In this document: positions 1 through 13,604 of the stretch, piece after piece
Layout of the letters: each line of letters starts with the position of its first letter
How positions within the stretch are numbered: position 1 is the stretch's first letter
From: Lineus longissimus
Taxonomy: Eukaryota > Nemertea > Pilidiophora > Heteronemertea > Lineidae
NCBI RefSeq assembly: GCF_910592395.1
Contig: NC_088310.1
Span: 21,149,501 to 21,213,500 of the forward strand
DNA: 64,000 bases
Direction of reading: 5' to 3'
Made by a program: the position numbers and the translations under genes
Notes under the pieces: generated by a model
What the model was told of the DNA's origin: nothing
The model's database searches: none
What the model saw: the letters and a program-made list of their open reading frames with translations, nothing else

Positions 1-144
1 AGAAAAGATTGATTAAAATGATTTATAGCAAACTATAGAATTCCAACAGAACATGGCCAATTAACTCTGTGCAACAAGGGTTGCAATGATAACTGCTTGA
101 CCAAATCTGGCATTTTCTAGTAAACAATGCTCATCCATACTTAC
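1..144. other. XRN2 intron (downstream of exon 20)
   Basis: The exon ending at 145 is followed on the minus strand by a GTAAGTATGG donor. No further XRN2 coding sequence is visible before the window edge, so the following exons lie outside. Confidence 0.7.
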
Positions 145-3100
145 CGGGTCACACATGAGTACCTGCCACGTAGGTGGAAGATGTGCCTTACTACCAGCTG
201 GGAACACACCCATCAACTGTTCTAATGGTTTAAACTGAAATAAGGATATAGATAGAGTTATACGTATACAGGTACATGTTGGCAGGGTACTACAGCTTCA
301 TGAGACTTCCATGACACTCTTGCGGTCAATATTTATCAAGATTGACTTACACAGCTGGTTCGAACAAAGGCCTAAACTCAACTCAACAGTTGACATGGTT
401 GAGACAAATTATATGATCGATCTCTTTGAGAAACAACAAGCTATACTCACAGGCTGCGTGTTTCTCTCAAAGTCGTTGGGCAAGTCGCCAATGTTGACAA
501 AGTCTGAGGCAAAGGGTGCATAGTGATATGGGAAGTACCATTTCCATGACGCACAGCCCTGGTAGTAATATCGCAACACCCAGCAGAGACCCATCACATA
601 TTCATTGGCCTGGAAAATAAAAAACAAGATGAACAAAATCTGCTATTAAGAAAATGAAAATGAACTCAAGCCGAGTCAAAGATAAGTGTTAAATGACATG
701 GATGAATCACCTACCACTTTGTGTCGGAAGGCAATGTCGTCAGCCTTCACATCAAATTTGCCTTCGTAATATCTGTCTTTCCAGCCCTCTTCCCATAACC
801 TGGAACAAACATGAAACAAAAGGTTAAGGACAAACTCATTCACATAGCCGCTTCGTTTTATGGACATGCAGCAGGATTAGCCGAATCTTTTCTGATCAAC
901 TACAGTCATCTTGAACTCCAGCCTTATAGGAACTACTGCGCCACTGTGCGAAGCCCAGGTCACAGAGCGTACCACCAGTGATTACTCGCCCAATATAATT
1001 TGGTCAGAGGTATTCAGATGGCTTTACCTGACATTATCCTCTGGCTCTGGTTCATCTTCTTCCTCATCCTCAGCCTTCCTCTTTGTCCCTCTTTGCTCTG
1101 AACCATTAGCTCCACCTTTATCACTTTTCTCCTATAAGACAAGTAGATAAATACATATTAAAGGCTCCATCACCATTCCTATCTCATTGCTAAATTAGGT
1201 TAAAGCAGCTCTGCAATATTTTTCAAGTTTGCTATCAAAAAGTTATAAATAGTAGTACTCACACTTCCATCCACAAGCATGGCTTTCAGGGCTTTAGCTG
1301 CACTCTGATTGTCTCCATCTCGACTTGAGGAAGATGTACCATAGTTCATGGCTTGTTGTCTAAGATTGGACATCTCCTGTCGTGGATTTGATATGGCACC
1401 ACCCCCTCGGCCACCGCGACCAAGGGCCTGTGGTGAAAACTGTCCTCCCATGATCCACTTAGGGGCCTGGGCCTTGTCCATCTAAATAGATTTTTTTAAC
1501 ATTACAAGTGTCAAAATAAATATTAGAAGACCAAAAGGTTCCTTACAGCCACTCAGTGGTAATTCTATCTTCCACAAAACATAACACTTACTGATGGCTT
1601 TCGTAAAAAAAAGTTCCCCAGGCTTTGTCCTTTCCCAAAAAAATTAATATTTCACTTACATCTTTCAGTCTTTTCTTCTTATCTTTCTCTCTCTTCTTCC
1701 ACATAAGCTAAAGTGATAAACAAGAAAGAATTACTTCATTATCATAAAGACCAGGTTATTCGTTTTCAGATGAGTTCAGGTGGTTGTGCTCAAGGCACAA
1801 GAAATCTTCATTCTTCATCTCGTCTGAAGTCAAAAGCAAGGTAAACGTCTTGAAACCAATGACTTTCAAAGCAACTAATGACTGTCAAGGATATATCTTT
1901 CAACATAATTTCTTATCAGTTTTTTATATTCCCATGTACTCACCTCATTGTCACGACGTCTGCTGAAGATTTCATCTTCCGCCTCACCCAAATCTGAAAC
2001 AGATGATCGAACATGAGGGGTGAAAGAGAAACGAAAAGAACAACTGACCCTATCGTCAAGTAAAAGGAGACTGGCGAGCAAATGAAAAGATGAAGACTAC
2101 AAGTAGTGTTGTGTTCTTACCTGTCATAACTAACTGAACTCTATCCAAGCTCACCACACCACTGTCTGTTAAATATCCCTGAAAATAAAAAAACGTTCAT
2201 GTTTTCAATTCAATTCATAACTTCACATCATTGTCATGGTCATTGTTGTCATCATCTATCACCATCATCATCATCATCATCATAATTACAGCCTCTTGGT
2301 CCAGACTTGGGCCTTTGCCTTACATGGCAGACATAAGCAACCGCTATAGAACACTGAGTTTACTCACCCCTGTTTTATACACTGCTTTCTTGTATAAACT
2401 GACTAATCTGTCTATGGCACCTTCCCTGGAATGAAAAAGTGAATGCATTGGAGACCCTATGTTACAAATGAACTTGAAAACTGAAAACATCAGCCATTTT
2501 GCAATGATGCACTTCTTCAGGTGCGTCATGAGGCTCGTTACAGGCTTCTTTGACACATGATGCACATCAATCACGTCATGCAAAGCACTTTGTCATGATG
2601 ATGTCGTAAAAATATGTGGTTCATTTTGATTGACAGTGGTACATACCTGATTTCAAGTGACGGCAAATGTGGCAGAAAATCATTACCAACAAAGAAACAC
2701 ATGAAAACCCAGTCATCTACACATCTCTGTAAAGAACAAAACATACAGGATGAATAAGCAAAATATATAACATTTGCTACGGAGGCTATTACACAGGAAG
2801 AAGCAGCAACATCTCTATATTGCTGACTGTCAGGATGAAGAAAGGTGTACAGAATCCCAGACATCCTCTGCTGACAGTATCAGCAAGAGGTGCTCATCTG
2901 GAAAGAGGCGAATTTACATTTTCTGGCAGGACTGCTGTTGTCAAGACACGCAAGGACCATTTACACTGTAGTTAAATGACACCTACCTCAAAGTCATAGG
3001 TGAATGGAAGTCCATCCATCCGCAACTCTTTCTTTAAATACTCTCGCAGGACATTCAACCGTAGGAATATGAACTCTTGTTCTTGACCTATTGGCTTCTC

Positions 3101-6100
3101 CAGCTCATCATTCTGAAAAAATGAGTACTCACTTTAACTGCTGGAGCAAGCAAGAGGCTACTAGGCCAATAACAAAATGTTTCAAGATTTCAAGATTTTT
3201 TCCAAGCAAATAGATGAAATGCTTTTGCCTTACCTCTCCCTCTTTCTCCTTTGGTAGACCATTACATTCTTTCATTTCATGACCTTAAAAATGAAAACCA
3301 CTTAGTATATTTCATCTAATCAGGCAGTAATTGGGGTATATGTGTGTTATATTAGGAAACAATCATTCTAGACTTTTATTCTTAAACAGGCAAACGGCAA
3401 TATTCAAGTAATTAAAGCTGCGCAGACTGACCACCAAATCAAGCATTTGAGTCAGGAATTTATGTTAGACATAACTCAGTGTTGAGGTTTATGATTTAGT
3501 CACCGGATCAAGGTTCAGAAATGACTCAACCTACCAAATTGTCCACATAGATCACATGAATGTGGTTTGTTTGGCTTGAACTCTTCTCTTATGATAGTAA
3601 AATGCGGTTCATGGGTGGCGAGACCCAACATGATAAGATCAGCTGCAAATGTGAAGATCAGTTTGATTAGAATCATGGTCATGGAGATGAAGTGTCACTT
3701 GAGGCTAAAACTTGTGTGGCAAGGCCTTCTCAGTGAATAGACCTAGAATGTGGAATGGATGGAATCGACCCCAGCTTAGTAGAAAGAAACAGACACCACC
3801 TACTTTATTCTCACACAGCTGATGAAGCCTTACAACCCCTATTTTCCAATGTGTAAACAGGACAATTCGACAAACACTCGAAATTCTTAAAACTCGGAAC
3901 CCCCCCCCCAGAATTCCCCAGTGTATAGGCCAACTTCCAATGTTCTCAGAATTTTTATCAAGTACTTAAGAAACTTGGACCAGATACTTGCATTGACTTG
4001 AATAGACTTACCATCAGCTCCACACAGGCAGTGATGAGTATTTGGATCGTGGTCAGGTTGGGCTGTAAAATATAAAAAGAAATGACACATATCAGAAAAT
4101 GACATATACATGTACTCTTTGAAAAATAGAAAAGCTAGTAAAGATGTTATGGAATTCTACAAAAGCTGGTTACCTCTCTGTCTCCTGATGTAATCCATAA
4201 TCTTATGCTCTCCCTCTCCAGGAGTGTTAGCGTCCGATAGTATGACCTTGATATTCCTCCAGCCAGGGTCGTTGTTGAGCCGATCATGGATGTAATACCG
4301 GAGACACTCAGCCAGCCGGAACATGAACGGAGTGCCCTGGAATCATGATAATTCATTCATAGGTTGCATTGAAAACAGTATAGCTTCATATGCCCATATC
4401 AATGAAAACCAGGAGAGAAGACTAATGGAAAAAATATAAGTGTCTTTGAACAAAGAACTTAACCCTCCTTCCTTTTCTCCAACCAGGTGTAAATGGGTAC
4501 CTAGCTGGCAGAGATAGCCATGAATGTTGAATTCAAGCGCGGATACATGTAAGTAGCTGGACTGTGTACTCCCTAGCGTGTGGAGCTTGAACAGAAGTGT
4601 ACAGGCCAAAAGCTATGGTAAATGATAAGGCAAAGTGCTTCGAGTTGAAATAGATGTGAGTGAACCATATTTTGATTATCACTAAACACTCACAGGTAGC
4701 ACACTTTTGAATTCAAGGAATTTCATCATATTTGGTACTTACAGGCGTGATACAATTGCTATCGAAGTGTTCAGAGGGTTTTTTCTCTGGGGGGAGTAGA
4801 CCTCCTCTTGAGGCAACTTCTTCACGGATTCTTGCCATGTCCCCAACCTTTTCCCTAAAAGAAACCAAGAAGTACAATGAACAGAATAAAGAACAACCAG
4901 TATAGGGTAGATAGTGATCACAAAGCACTGAACCTACAAAGAATGATTTATCAGTGACAAAAAGTAGTTTAAACTGAAGATCCATAGCTTTTTTTTGCAA
5001 TTTTGATGGACTTCCCACTGTCAGAACACGACAACATGTCTTGACACTTACACGCTCTCTTTTGACGCTCTGAATCTTCTTGATCTTTGCTGGTTCATTT
5101 TCGCTCGCGGTGCCTGAAAAATAGAATTAATTAGCAAAATTATGTCTGCGTTTTGACGTCACTTTGACACATATCCGAGTGAAAAACTGGATAAAGCCAT
5201 GATGTGTTTTCATGTATATCAAGAAATGATAAAGATTTCTTGATAATATCATATATGCAAAATACTACAGAATATATTTCATTGCTACTAAAAGGCAATG
5301 GATCAGTTTGACGTACCACTCCATCAATGGCCATGTAGAGCACTTTCCTGGGGCGGACGATTGAAAAGATGCGGTCAATGTAGGCAAAGATATCCACCAT
5401 CATTTCATCCTCGTTCTTTGGAGCAGGCCTGCAAGTATCACACAAAAATGAATCATTTAGAACGACACCCAAATTCGAAACTAATGAAAGTATGAATTGC
5501 GATAGCAAAAGAATGAGTTTGGGAAGCATTTTTTGAAGACATAATATTGAGCGCAAAGATTAAAGACAATGCTTTATTGATATTTTTTGTCTCCCTGTTT
5601 GGCCTTATGCTCCCAAACAAACTTTGTTTTCTGATGTTGTCAATGGCAGATGGCCGCTGTGGCTTTTAAAGATGATTACCAAGATAGATTTTCTATGTAG
5701 TTCTGATACTTCTATATGCTTACTTGTCTTCCGGATGACAACAAGGATGAATGATACCATTCATGTCCAAGTAGAGGTTATCAAACTCTGTGTCATTTGG
5801 ATTTGGTAGAGACGTATCGACTGGCACTTTCACGCCATTGATGATCTTGGGCTGGAAGAGAGATGTACAGGTCAATGATAGCGAGGTTCCACACCCTCCC
5901 AACTCTCATCAGGAGTTGAAGTCGGAACAGTATGCTGTAGCTAAGCCTACATGTAGCCTAACGTTCCAAAATGTTTATGTATTTCTATTCTTATGAGGAT
6001 CCACTTCATCGAAAATGCTCCAGTCCCGGGGATTTAGAGGAATAGTGCTTGAAGTGGGGGAGTCGAAGTGGGTCTCCTCAATGTCCCGCACCGCAGCCCT

Positions 6101-6645
6101 AACACCAGACGACTTGATAGCACCACGACATTATCGGAACGTTGTGCGCATTACCTTCACTTTTGCATTGGGGATTGACGTCACAACGTAAATGACACTT
6201 ACCTGCACAAGGTGGCGATAACATATTGTCTGACGTTACAGCATGAATATTATAATGCAATTGTGGCAATTCTAAAAGCCATGCCAATGGCCCCAGCCCA
6301 GGCCAGCAGGCATGGCCTGGGCCCGACGCAAATTCCAACAGGATACCCCACACGGCCACAGTGACAGTACGCTATAGCGCAACATGCAGGACCTTAACAC
6401 AAAAAGTGCGTGTGTAACACATGTACAGTACATTAACTGAAATGGGCCAACCCCAAAAATCTAGAAAAAACAAAGACAAGAAAGAAAACAAAGTGAGAGA
6501 ACATATCTATTTTTGGACAAATTTTCATCATTCAAAGCAAGTTTTGATAGAGAATAGACTTATTATTTACCTTTTCCTCTACGCAGTGTACAACTATAGC
6601 CGAGTATTTTCTACTAAGCCATCGAAAAAAGGCTGGAACTCCCAT
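145..6645 (-). CDS. XRN2: XRN2, nuclear 5'-3' exoribonuclease 2 (5' portion, 20 coding exons; 3' end outside window)
   Basis: Processive 5'-3' exoribonuclease of the nucleus, known for transcription termination (torpedo model) and rRNA/snoRNA trimming. Exons in order: 6571-6645, 5724-5851, 5317-5428, 5052-5113, 4743-4854, 4174-4336, 4012-4062, 3535-3642, 3234-3283, 2987-3112, 2647-2726, 2368-2425, 2121-2178, 1944-1993, 1660-1707, 1263-1481, 1028-1131, 715-799, 451-609, 145-234. All junctions are GT-AG and keep frame, giving 646 codons; the vertebrate protein is about 950, so the C-terminal third is missing only because the window ends. The start is the family's [14 protein letters not shown]. 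Visible XRN signatures: [64 protein letters not shown], a [10 protein letters not shown] zinc-knuckle-like motif (distinguishing XRN2 from XRN1) and [17 protein letters not shown] Gly/Arg-rich linker sits in exon 16. Family assignment is very secure; XRN2 rather than XRN1 rests on the CxxC...H motif. Confidence 0.95.
2247..2285. repeat. (ATC)n microsatellite in an XRN2 intron
   Basis: A run of CAT/ATC trinucleotides (about ten units, slightly interrupted) lies in the intron between exons ending at 2368 and starting at 2178. It gives a spurious Ile-rich open frame on the plus strand. Nothing suggests a function. Confidence 0.8.
6571..6645 (-). CDS. XRN2: XRN2 first coding exon (start codon)
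   Basis: This 25-codon exon begins with ATG at 6645 and encodes [14 protein letters not shown] followed by [11 protein letters not shown], ending exactly at a GTAAAT donor. The next exon (from 5851) starts in phase 0 with [12 protein letters not shown]. The N-terminal [10 protein letters not shown] is the near-invariant start of XRN nucleases, so the start codon is certain even though the exon is short and separated by a 719-bp intron. Confidence 0.93.
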
Positions 6646-7407
6646 GATTTGGGAGTATTTTCAATAAATCGAGGTATTTTCCTTCTCAAAATTGAAACTG
6701 GTGTACAAAATACGCAATGCTGTACATTTGCACGTGCATTGTGATATAATGTTGTTTCGGTAAGTCTTATTCCACCACTGCCGGGATTGCTCACCTCACA
6801 TCACCAATTGTGTCTTCGACGAGCATTGACACTGTGGTTGTGCATGGGCCGTCTTCGACTGTCAGCGTGGTGAAGTCTTGATGTTTGCTTAGAGTAAGCA
6901 ATTATACAGGCAGCTGCATTAGAATTAATTGATTGGGTAACCCTCTCTTCAAATGTCTCTAAACACAAGCCTGAGTGTAGCCCTGAAGGTCGAAGTTAAC
7001 GAACAAGAAACATCAGGATCCCATAACTTAATTGACTCTCATGCACTATCCCTACTGATCCATAACAATGCTTTCTGCAAGCTCATGGTCTCAAAGGCAG
7101 CTTGACTGCTGGGGCTTGACCTGGCAGCTCTGGACAGCGAAGTTAAAGTTGGCATTCTAGGATAAGTGAGTCATCAAACTCAACTGTGGTGCGATTTAAA
7201 ACTGCTATCTATACACAATAGCTGTCTCAGGCATCCTGAGATACAGGTTTTTGATACTCCTACCTCGTATACAAATAAAAAATATCGAGAGGCGGTGCAT
7301 ATTGAAAATCACTGGTTATGTCAGGATGAGTCTCAGGATGAGAAAAGATGAGTAACACTCGAAAAGGGGGAACACTGAAGACAAAGAAGTATTCGGTTTT
7401 TAAATGG
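6646..7407. other. Intergenic: XRN2 5' flank and formin 3' flank
   Basis: About 760 bp separate the XRN2 start codon from the probable formin polyadenylation signal; both genes are on the minus strand, head to tail. XRN2's promoter and 5'UTR must be in or near this stretch. No TATA box or obvious coding sequence is seen. Confidence 0.5.
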
Positions 7408-7413
7408 TTTATT
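7408..7413 (-). terminator. Candidate AATAAA polyadenylation signal of the formin gene
   Basis: Minus-strand AATAAA, about 2.4 kb downstream of the formin stop codon at 9838. The interval between has no coding potential and many AT-rich tracts, as expected of a long 3'UTR. Other AATAAA/ATTAAA hexamers occur in the interval, so the real cleavage site could be closer to the stop codon. Confidence 0.35.
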
Positions 7414-9837
7414 CGATGAGCAATGACCTAGTAACACCTCATGTAAAAAACTCTACATAATATATATCAACAAGACAGCTTAAATAAAGAGAAGTAACCG
7501 AGGGCTGTAAATGCATACATATACATGATCATGACATAAATATATTCAAGGCCAATAAATAAGGGAATCTGTTTTTCAACGAGTATGATGAACAATAAAT
7601 TAAGTCTAACAAAAACACAGGACCCAGAACAATACAACCATTCTAGTCCAACTTAATCCAAGATTAAACAAAAACTTTAACGAAAACATAGTTTGTTTTA
7701 GTTTCGTTATTTCCACATCTATCATTCAGATCAGGTTTTGGCTCAAAACAATTTCCCTCAGTTTTAGTCACATCATCTTGTTTTCCAGCATTGTTATGTT
7801 GAGAGATAGGCAACTGTGTATCATCAGTAAATGGCCCAAAAGCATTGCACGCCAGCTGTACATATTTCTTGTTTTATATATTGCACACTATGTACATGCG
7901 CAAGCGATCCCACTCACGAGAATTTATTTTATTTACAAAGTCCATTGCTAATTTTGATCACATTAATTAGCCAAATCTGGAAAAACCGAAATACATCCAA
8001 TTAATTCATGATCACAGACAAGAGAGTTGAATTAGTGCCCCCTATAATAATGTTGATAAATTCTAAGTAAACTTCGATAAATTATCTCAAGAGAAAAAAA
8101 TGAATTTTTCTATCAATACCAGTACAAATATTCACACATGAATAAGAAAGTTTGACAGTTTGACATTTAGCCTTTCCACACCTGGAATGTGGCAATGTCT
8201 GAGTCTTACTCATTCATTGAGTTATCAGAATACATGGCTCTCCAAGAACCTGGAGACAGACAATTTAACATCTAATTTATGATAAAATTTGGCATCGAAT
8301 TGCACCAGGCACACAAAGCCAATTCTCATAACTATTCCTAAATATTAACAGACGTGACAGTGCAAACAGAGCTGTACATGTACATCAGAGCATTTTTTAA
8401 CCACACTTTCCGTGAAGACCTTCATCACTTCATCACTAAAAAGCACAATATGATATTATGATAATTTCATTCTATAATAATAAGAACACCCTCCTGCAAA
8501 AAGCAAGCTTGGCCCACAGACCACTTGGAATGCTGAAGATACCAATATGAACAACCAAGTGGCATCCACTTGAATTCAAAGATACCAGTAAACGTTGAAC
8601 GAGGCATTTATTTATTCGAAAGACACGAAAATATCAATATAATCAGATACAGAAGGTTCATGCCACATATAGCGAGTTTCAGGTTCTTGAGAAAGGTACC
8701 ACATCTTCATTGTACCTTAATTTTTACAGAACCCAACTCAATCGCTGGCTCCTGTCTTCCATCTTTTATCCATCCCTCACTTAATTACGTACATCATTTT
8801 TCTGTTTCACTTCAGCAAAATGTATTTTTTTGTAATAATGGAAATGTTTCGAGATGATCTACACATAATCTATGCAAACAATAACAAATAACTTAGTATA
8901 AATGCAACTAAAGGCCGTGAAGGCAATAAATATGCACACATTATTCTGTTTCTGTAACTCAATTATTTTCATGTGATATGAACGCCACTGGTGTGAGCCG
9001 CCAAATTTTGCACCTTTTCCTGATCTTCCTATATTCACAATCGAGGTTATTAGTGAAAATTTGGCGGTTTATTGTAAGCATTTACCAAGCAACCATGGCA
9101 ATGTACTTGAGATACTGTTGTCTCAAAGTCAACAGATCTTTCAGTCCATAGGGCCTTTCTTAGAACTTGTTGTCTAGTAAGCAAGTCCTAGCACTAGAAC
9201 TGGTTAACTTTGATACCACAGTGACCCAACTGCACTCAGGCAGTATAGCAACTTTCATGCATCAAATAGCCACTCCATTTGAGAATCTAATCCAATCTCA
9301 AAGATAATAAAGGCATTATGATATTACAGCGAAAGGCAGTTGTGGAATTTCTCTGTCCATCATTCATTTCCCTGGTCCTTCTTTCTTTTCATTTACGCAT
9401 GATTCGTAAGAAACGTGACCTCTGTGCTAACAAAGCTTTACATGACCGACAGCATCCCTAGTTGGCTCCATATGACAACCCAGACTGGGTCACTACACCA
9501 TAATTCGACAATTTCTTATAAAGTTCAATAAATACTTTACCTACTGTTCACTAATCAACATCATATAGTCTGAACCAGCAGGCTTCAGAAAAGGACACAT
9601 AGCACACCGATAATAGGAAACTACACTAAACCTGCACAATGTCTTTGACGTCATCATGACATTATACAAGAAGACATGCATTATACTCCTCCAAATGTTA
9701 GTATAAAGTGTCTATACACATAGAAAGTTCCAATTAGTCTACGGACAGAGGCTTCCTAGAGGATCACAGTTGAAGATTGGGCTATCGTTTGAGAAAGACT
9801 CCGTCATCTGGCTCCACTTTTCATGTTCTATCGATAA
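7414..9837 (-). other. Probable 3'UTR of the FMN-class formin
   Basis: AT-rich non-coding sequence on the minus strand directly after the formin stop codon. No open frame resembling a protein, no splice-phase-compatible exon and no RNA gene was recognised. Assigned as 3'UTR only from its position; part of it may be intergenic. Confidence 0.4.
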
Positions 9838-12800
9838 CTAGTTCTTTCCTAGTTTTCCGGCCAGTTTTGCTTTCTGTAAAAGAAAAGAGAGTGAAAATTT
9901 GAGGAAAAACAATCTCACAGCCGACAAGGCTGACAATAAAAAAGACAAAGAAAATGATATCTATACTAGTGACAGGGATCTTAGAACTGTATGGATTAAT
10001 AGCATTCAACTAGCATTAGGCGTTAATCATCAGATAAAACAGCGAGTCACATCTACCAAGCAGAAAGATATGAAACTCACCAATCCCTTTGTTTCCTTAA
10101 CCTTGACGTTCCCTATAGAAGACTTTCTATCAGCCTTCATTTCTCTAGCTATCTTCTGGTTCTCCTTCAAACTGAAATGAATGGTGAGTAAATATCTCTA
10201 TGAAATCTCATCTACGCTAACTTTATAATCGACAGCATTAAGCTGATCACCCTACCAAAGGGTTATTTGTTACCAAAGGACTGTCAGGCAAACTGTCACA
10301 TTCAAAGGACCACATCACAACCACAGAGCTGAGAGGCACAATGGACAACACCCAAAGATTGAGAGGGTCTTTCTTATAGACTCAACCATCTGGAGCAAGG
10401 TTCCGGTTCCTCTGGTGCGCCTGGTCCCATCGGATACCCACCATCCGACTCCTCTATTTTAGAGGAATTTTCTGAGAACGAGAGTTCTCAGCCAGGCTAC
10501 CGCTCCCCCATTCAGGAGGAGCTGTCACCAGAGGAGGCAAGTATCCTGTCGGATATGAGGACACTCCGATCCTTGATCAGAGCGTACCTCCCGCAGGATC
10601 TGTGCCCTACCCCGCCGGAACTACCAGCCTTATCGGCACAGACCTTTTCACTTTGGGGACAGGAAGTGGATCCCAATCCACAGGTCTCTCAGGGCTCCAC
10701 TCAGGCACTTGAATTCCTTCCTCCCTCCCCTCTTGCTATTGATTAAAAGAGGCACTTTCTGTCAATGACTGTTATCATCAACACAAATCCAAAGCAGAAG
10801 AATCAGAGAGATTGTAACACAGAAATAGCCAATTCGAAAACTTACATTTCTTTCATAAGCTTTGTCTGTTCTTTCTTCCATATATCTTTAAAGTCACTAC
10901 AGAATGATATCCAATACGCGAAGAACTCTTTTGGCGACAGGTCCTTCCCAGCCTTACTTCCTTTGCCCAAGTAGAAGAACAGGAGGGTTTGGTTGAACCT
11001 AGAAATAAGCAAGGACGTGGTTTAATAGATAAATGTGTAATATGCATGAAGTTCGAAGTGAAAATAATCACCAGTCGCCGTAGTGTGTTGTTTATACTTG
11101 CAACTGATGAGGTGTTGAAAATGTTGAATAGACCCCCCTCCCCCACAGCAACTTCAAAACCTTAATCTCAGGAAAAAGGAGCTTTCCTGTACAGGCCCAA
11201 TCACAACGACGGTGTTTAACAGCAAAATCCTCTATGGTACAGGTGCTAGTCAGTATGTCTCAAGACTCCAAATGGCCAAACACATTAACTTACTTTTTTC
11301 GGGAATCGTTTAAATTGTCTTCTAAGTCTTTACAACTCTGTTTCGCTTGTTCAAGAAAGCCAGTCATAACATGTTGGAATGGTTGGAGGCTATCGGCATC
11401 AGCCGTTTCTATAACTGACTTCACTCTCTTTTCACAAGCTAAAATTGAAAACATGAATAGTTGATCAGGATTGTACCAAACAGGTATCCCAAAATCTTGT
11501 CACCTTCATAACTTGTCAAACATCTTTATCATAATCATTAGTGAATTTAGTCATGAATGGCTCAGACCAGTATTGCAAAACTCTGATACTGTGTTGTTGT
11601 TTATGCAACAAATCTGTAACTTACCTGTCCAATCTTTTTGAATGTGCTTGACGTCCTTCTCAAGAGCTTCCCAGTCAAGTAATGACGCCTGTTTGATATC
11701 ACTAGGTTCTGGCACCGGAAGATGAGAATTCTCTGTCCCAGCAGCCTCATCAAATCTCCTCAAATAATCCTTCACAACGTATTGGAGGAGGTTCTGGGTA
11801 CTATCCTGGAAGAACATTGACATCTTATCAGTTTAGCTTCCCTGGGGGCACAAGTTGTGGTCTAGGTGTAATTAATACCTTTTTTAATGCCAGATAATCT
11901 GTGTATGATTAAAGACAGCCATTGCCAATACAACAAAGGTCCAATGTTGGAAGAAGGGTATTTGGCAAACTTGAGTAAACTGATAAAAGTTTACTGTTCA
12001 GTTCCTCTTCAATCAACTGAGAGCCTCTGTAAAAGAGCCTCGTTTTAGTTTCCCAGTGCTGTTACTTGCTAACAGAAGCAGTATGTTGCCTTTTGAATAT
12101 ACAGGAACATATTTTGGGCTGAGTACTTCCAAGTTTGGCCAGATTTGGTGCTTTGTACCTTGCTCTTGATATCCTTCAGCTTCCCCAAGATGTCGAGGCC
12201 AAACCCGTCGGCCTGTCCTCGAGTCCGACTCCCACCGTTCATGTAGTTACCAAACGATAGAATGATAGAAAATACATTCTGTAAAGCTTTGCTTGTTGCC
12301 AATGTCTGGAGAAGAAAAGGATTATGGTGGTATTTGACTATTATCTTAAAAGGGCACTGATTTTCATCAAACAAGAAACAGTAATATGTATTTTTCTCAT
12401 CAAAAGCTCTTCAATACTGTAGGTGTGGTTTATTTGGAAAAAAAAGTCATCATAATGGACCTACCTGACATATGATTTTGATATTGTTGAGTTTGTTATC
12501 AATGGCAGCGATGTTTTCGGTGAATGTTGTTTGGAATATGACACAAAATAGTCTATCTGATGATGAAGGTATACACGACATTTCGTACAAAAATCTGAAA
12601 TGGAAAATGGACACTGAAAGTGATGGCATTTTATAATCTACTTTAAAGGCACAGTACTTCTGACATTCATTTTTATTTTTCAACTAATAAGGGACCACAT
12701 TACCACATTTGAGAGAGGTCAACAGTTATTGCCACTTCTATATCATCGCACAACATGCATGTGCAATCTCGATTATGATTACGAGTGGGTCAGGAATTAG

Positions 12801-13604
12801 TGCAGTACTTACTGGTCGGGCTTATCTAATGGGACATCAGGTTTATCTTTCACATGTTTCTTAATCTTTTGCAGTTCATCAGAGGTGGCACTCTGAAAAG
12901 AAAAGATGACAATGGTAGATCAATCGTTTGTTGACACAAATTCCCTTCACTTCTCCTGAGGTCCATTATGGAGTAGTTTCACCAATAGATGTCAGTACCT
13001 ACCATGTCATAGAGCGCTTGCAGTTGCTCCATCTCTAGGTATGATGTGTCAAGTTGGAGTATTGCTGGAAGAAAAAGAGTAGCTTTCTTTCAGTATCAAA
13101 CGAGAGGAGAGATGGCACCACATGCAGGGAAAGTATGATACAGTGTTTTGCCATGCGACGTATTGTCAAGATTAAGGGTCCTTATCCTGCCATGCAATTA
13201 TTCCTTGAAAGTACATATTTGTGGGCTGTGAAAATGGAACAAACTATACTGCCTGTTTCTGCAAACTATCACAATGGCAACTACTGTAATTGAAAGTAAG
13301 CAAAGGTATGGGATGTCCTCTGGCATTATGCAACAAAATTGAAACTCTTCAATTACCTGTCTCCAGTTCACTCATATCCAATTTGAAACTGGAAATGATG
13401 ATACCGACTTGTTGAGACCTCTTTGAGTCCAATACTTTAGCGACCTGCTTCGTCTTTGGCTTCTCCTTCTTGACGCTCTGACGTTTCTTTTCCACCACTG
13501 GCTTAGCGAACATCTCACAGAAAGATGCTTCGTCAAACTCCACTTCTGTCAGTTTCTCCCAAACTGGGGTCGGAGGTTGCGACTCACTGCCAGCGGGTGC
13601 CTCA
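9838..13604 (-). CDS. Formin exons 7-16: FH2 domain and basic C-terminal tail
   Basis: Ten exons encode the actin-binding FH2 ring: [21 protein letters not shown], the conserved [18 protein letters not shown] core (Ile of this core is the classical actin-binding residue in formins), [82 protein letters not shown], then a tail rich in Lys. The short last exon (9838-9873) encodes [11 protein letters not shown] and TAG. The alternative frame of that last exon also stays open, but exon phase and similarity to the FMN2 tail select this one. Confidence 0.9.

Noticed and set aside
9821-9873. Alternative frame of the last formin exon ([17 protein letters not shown])
   Set aside because: The junction phase and the KAKLAGKLG similarity to FMN2 tails select the other frame.
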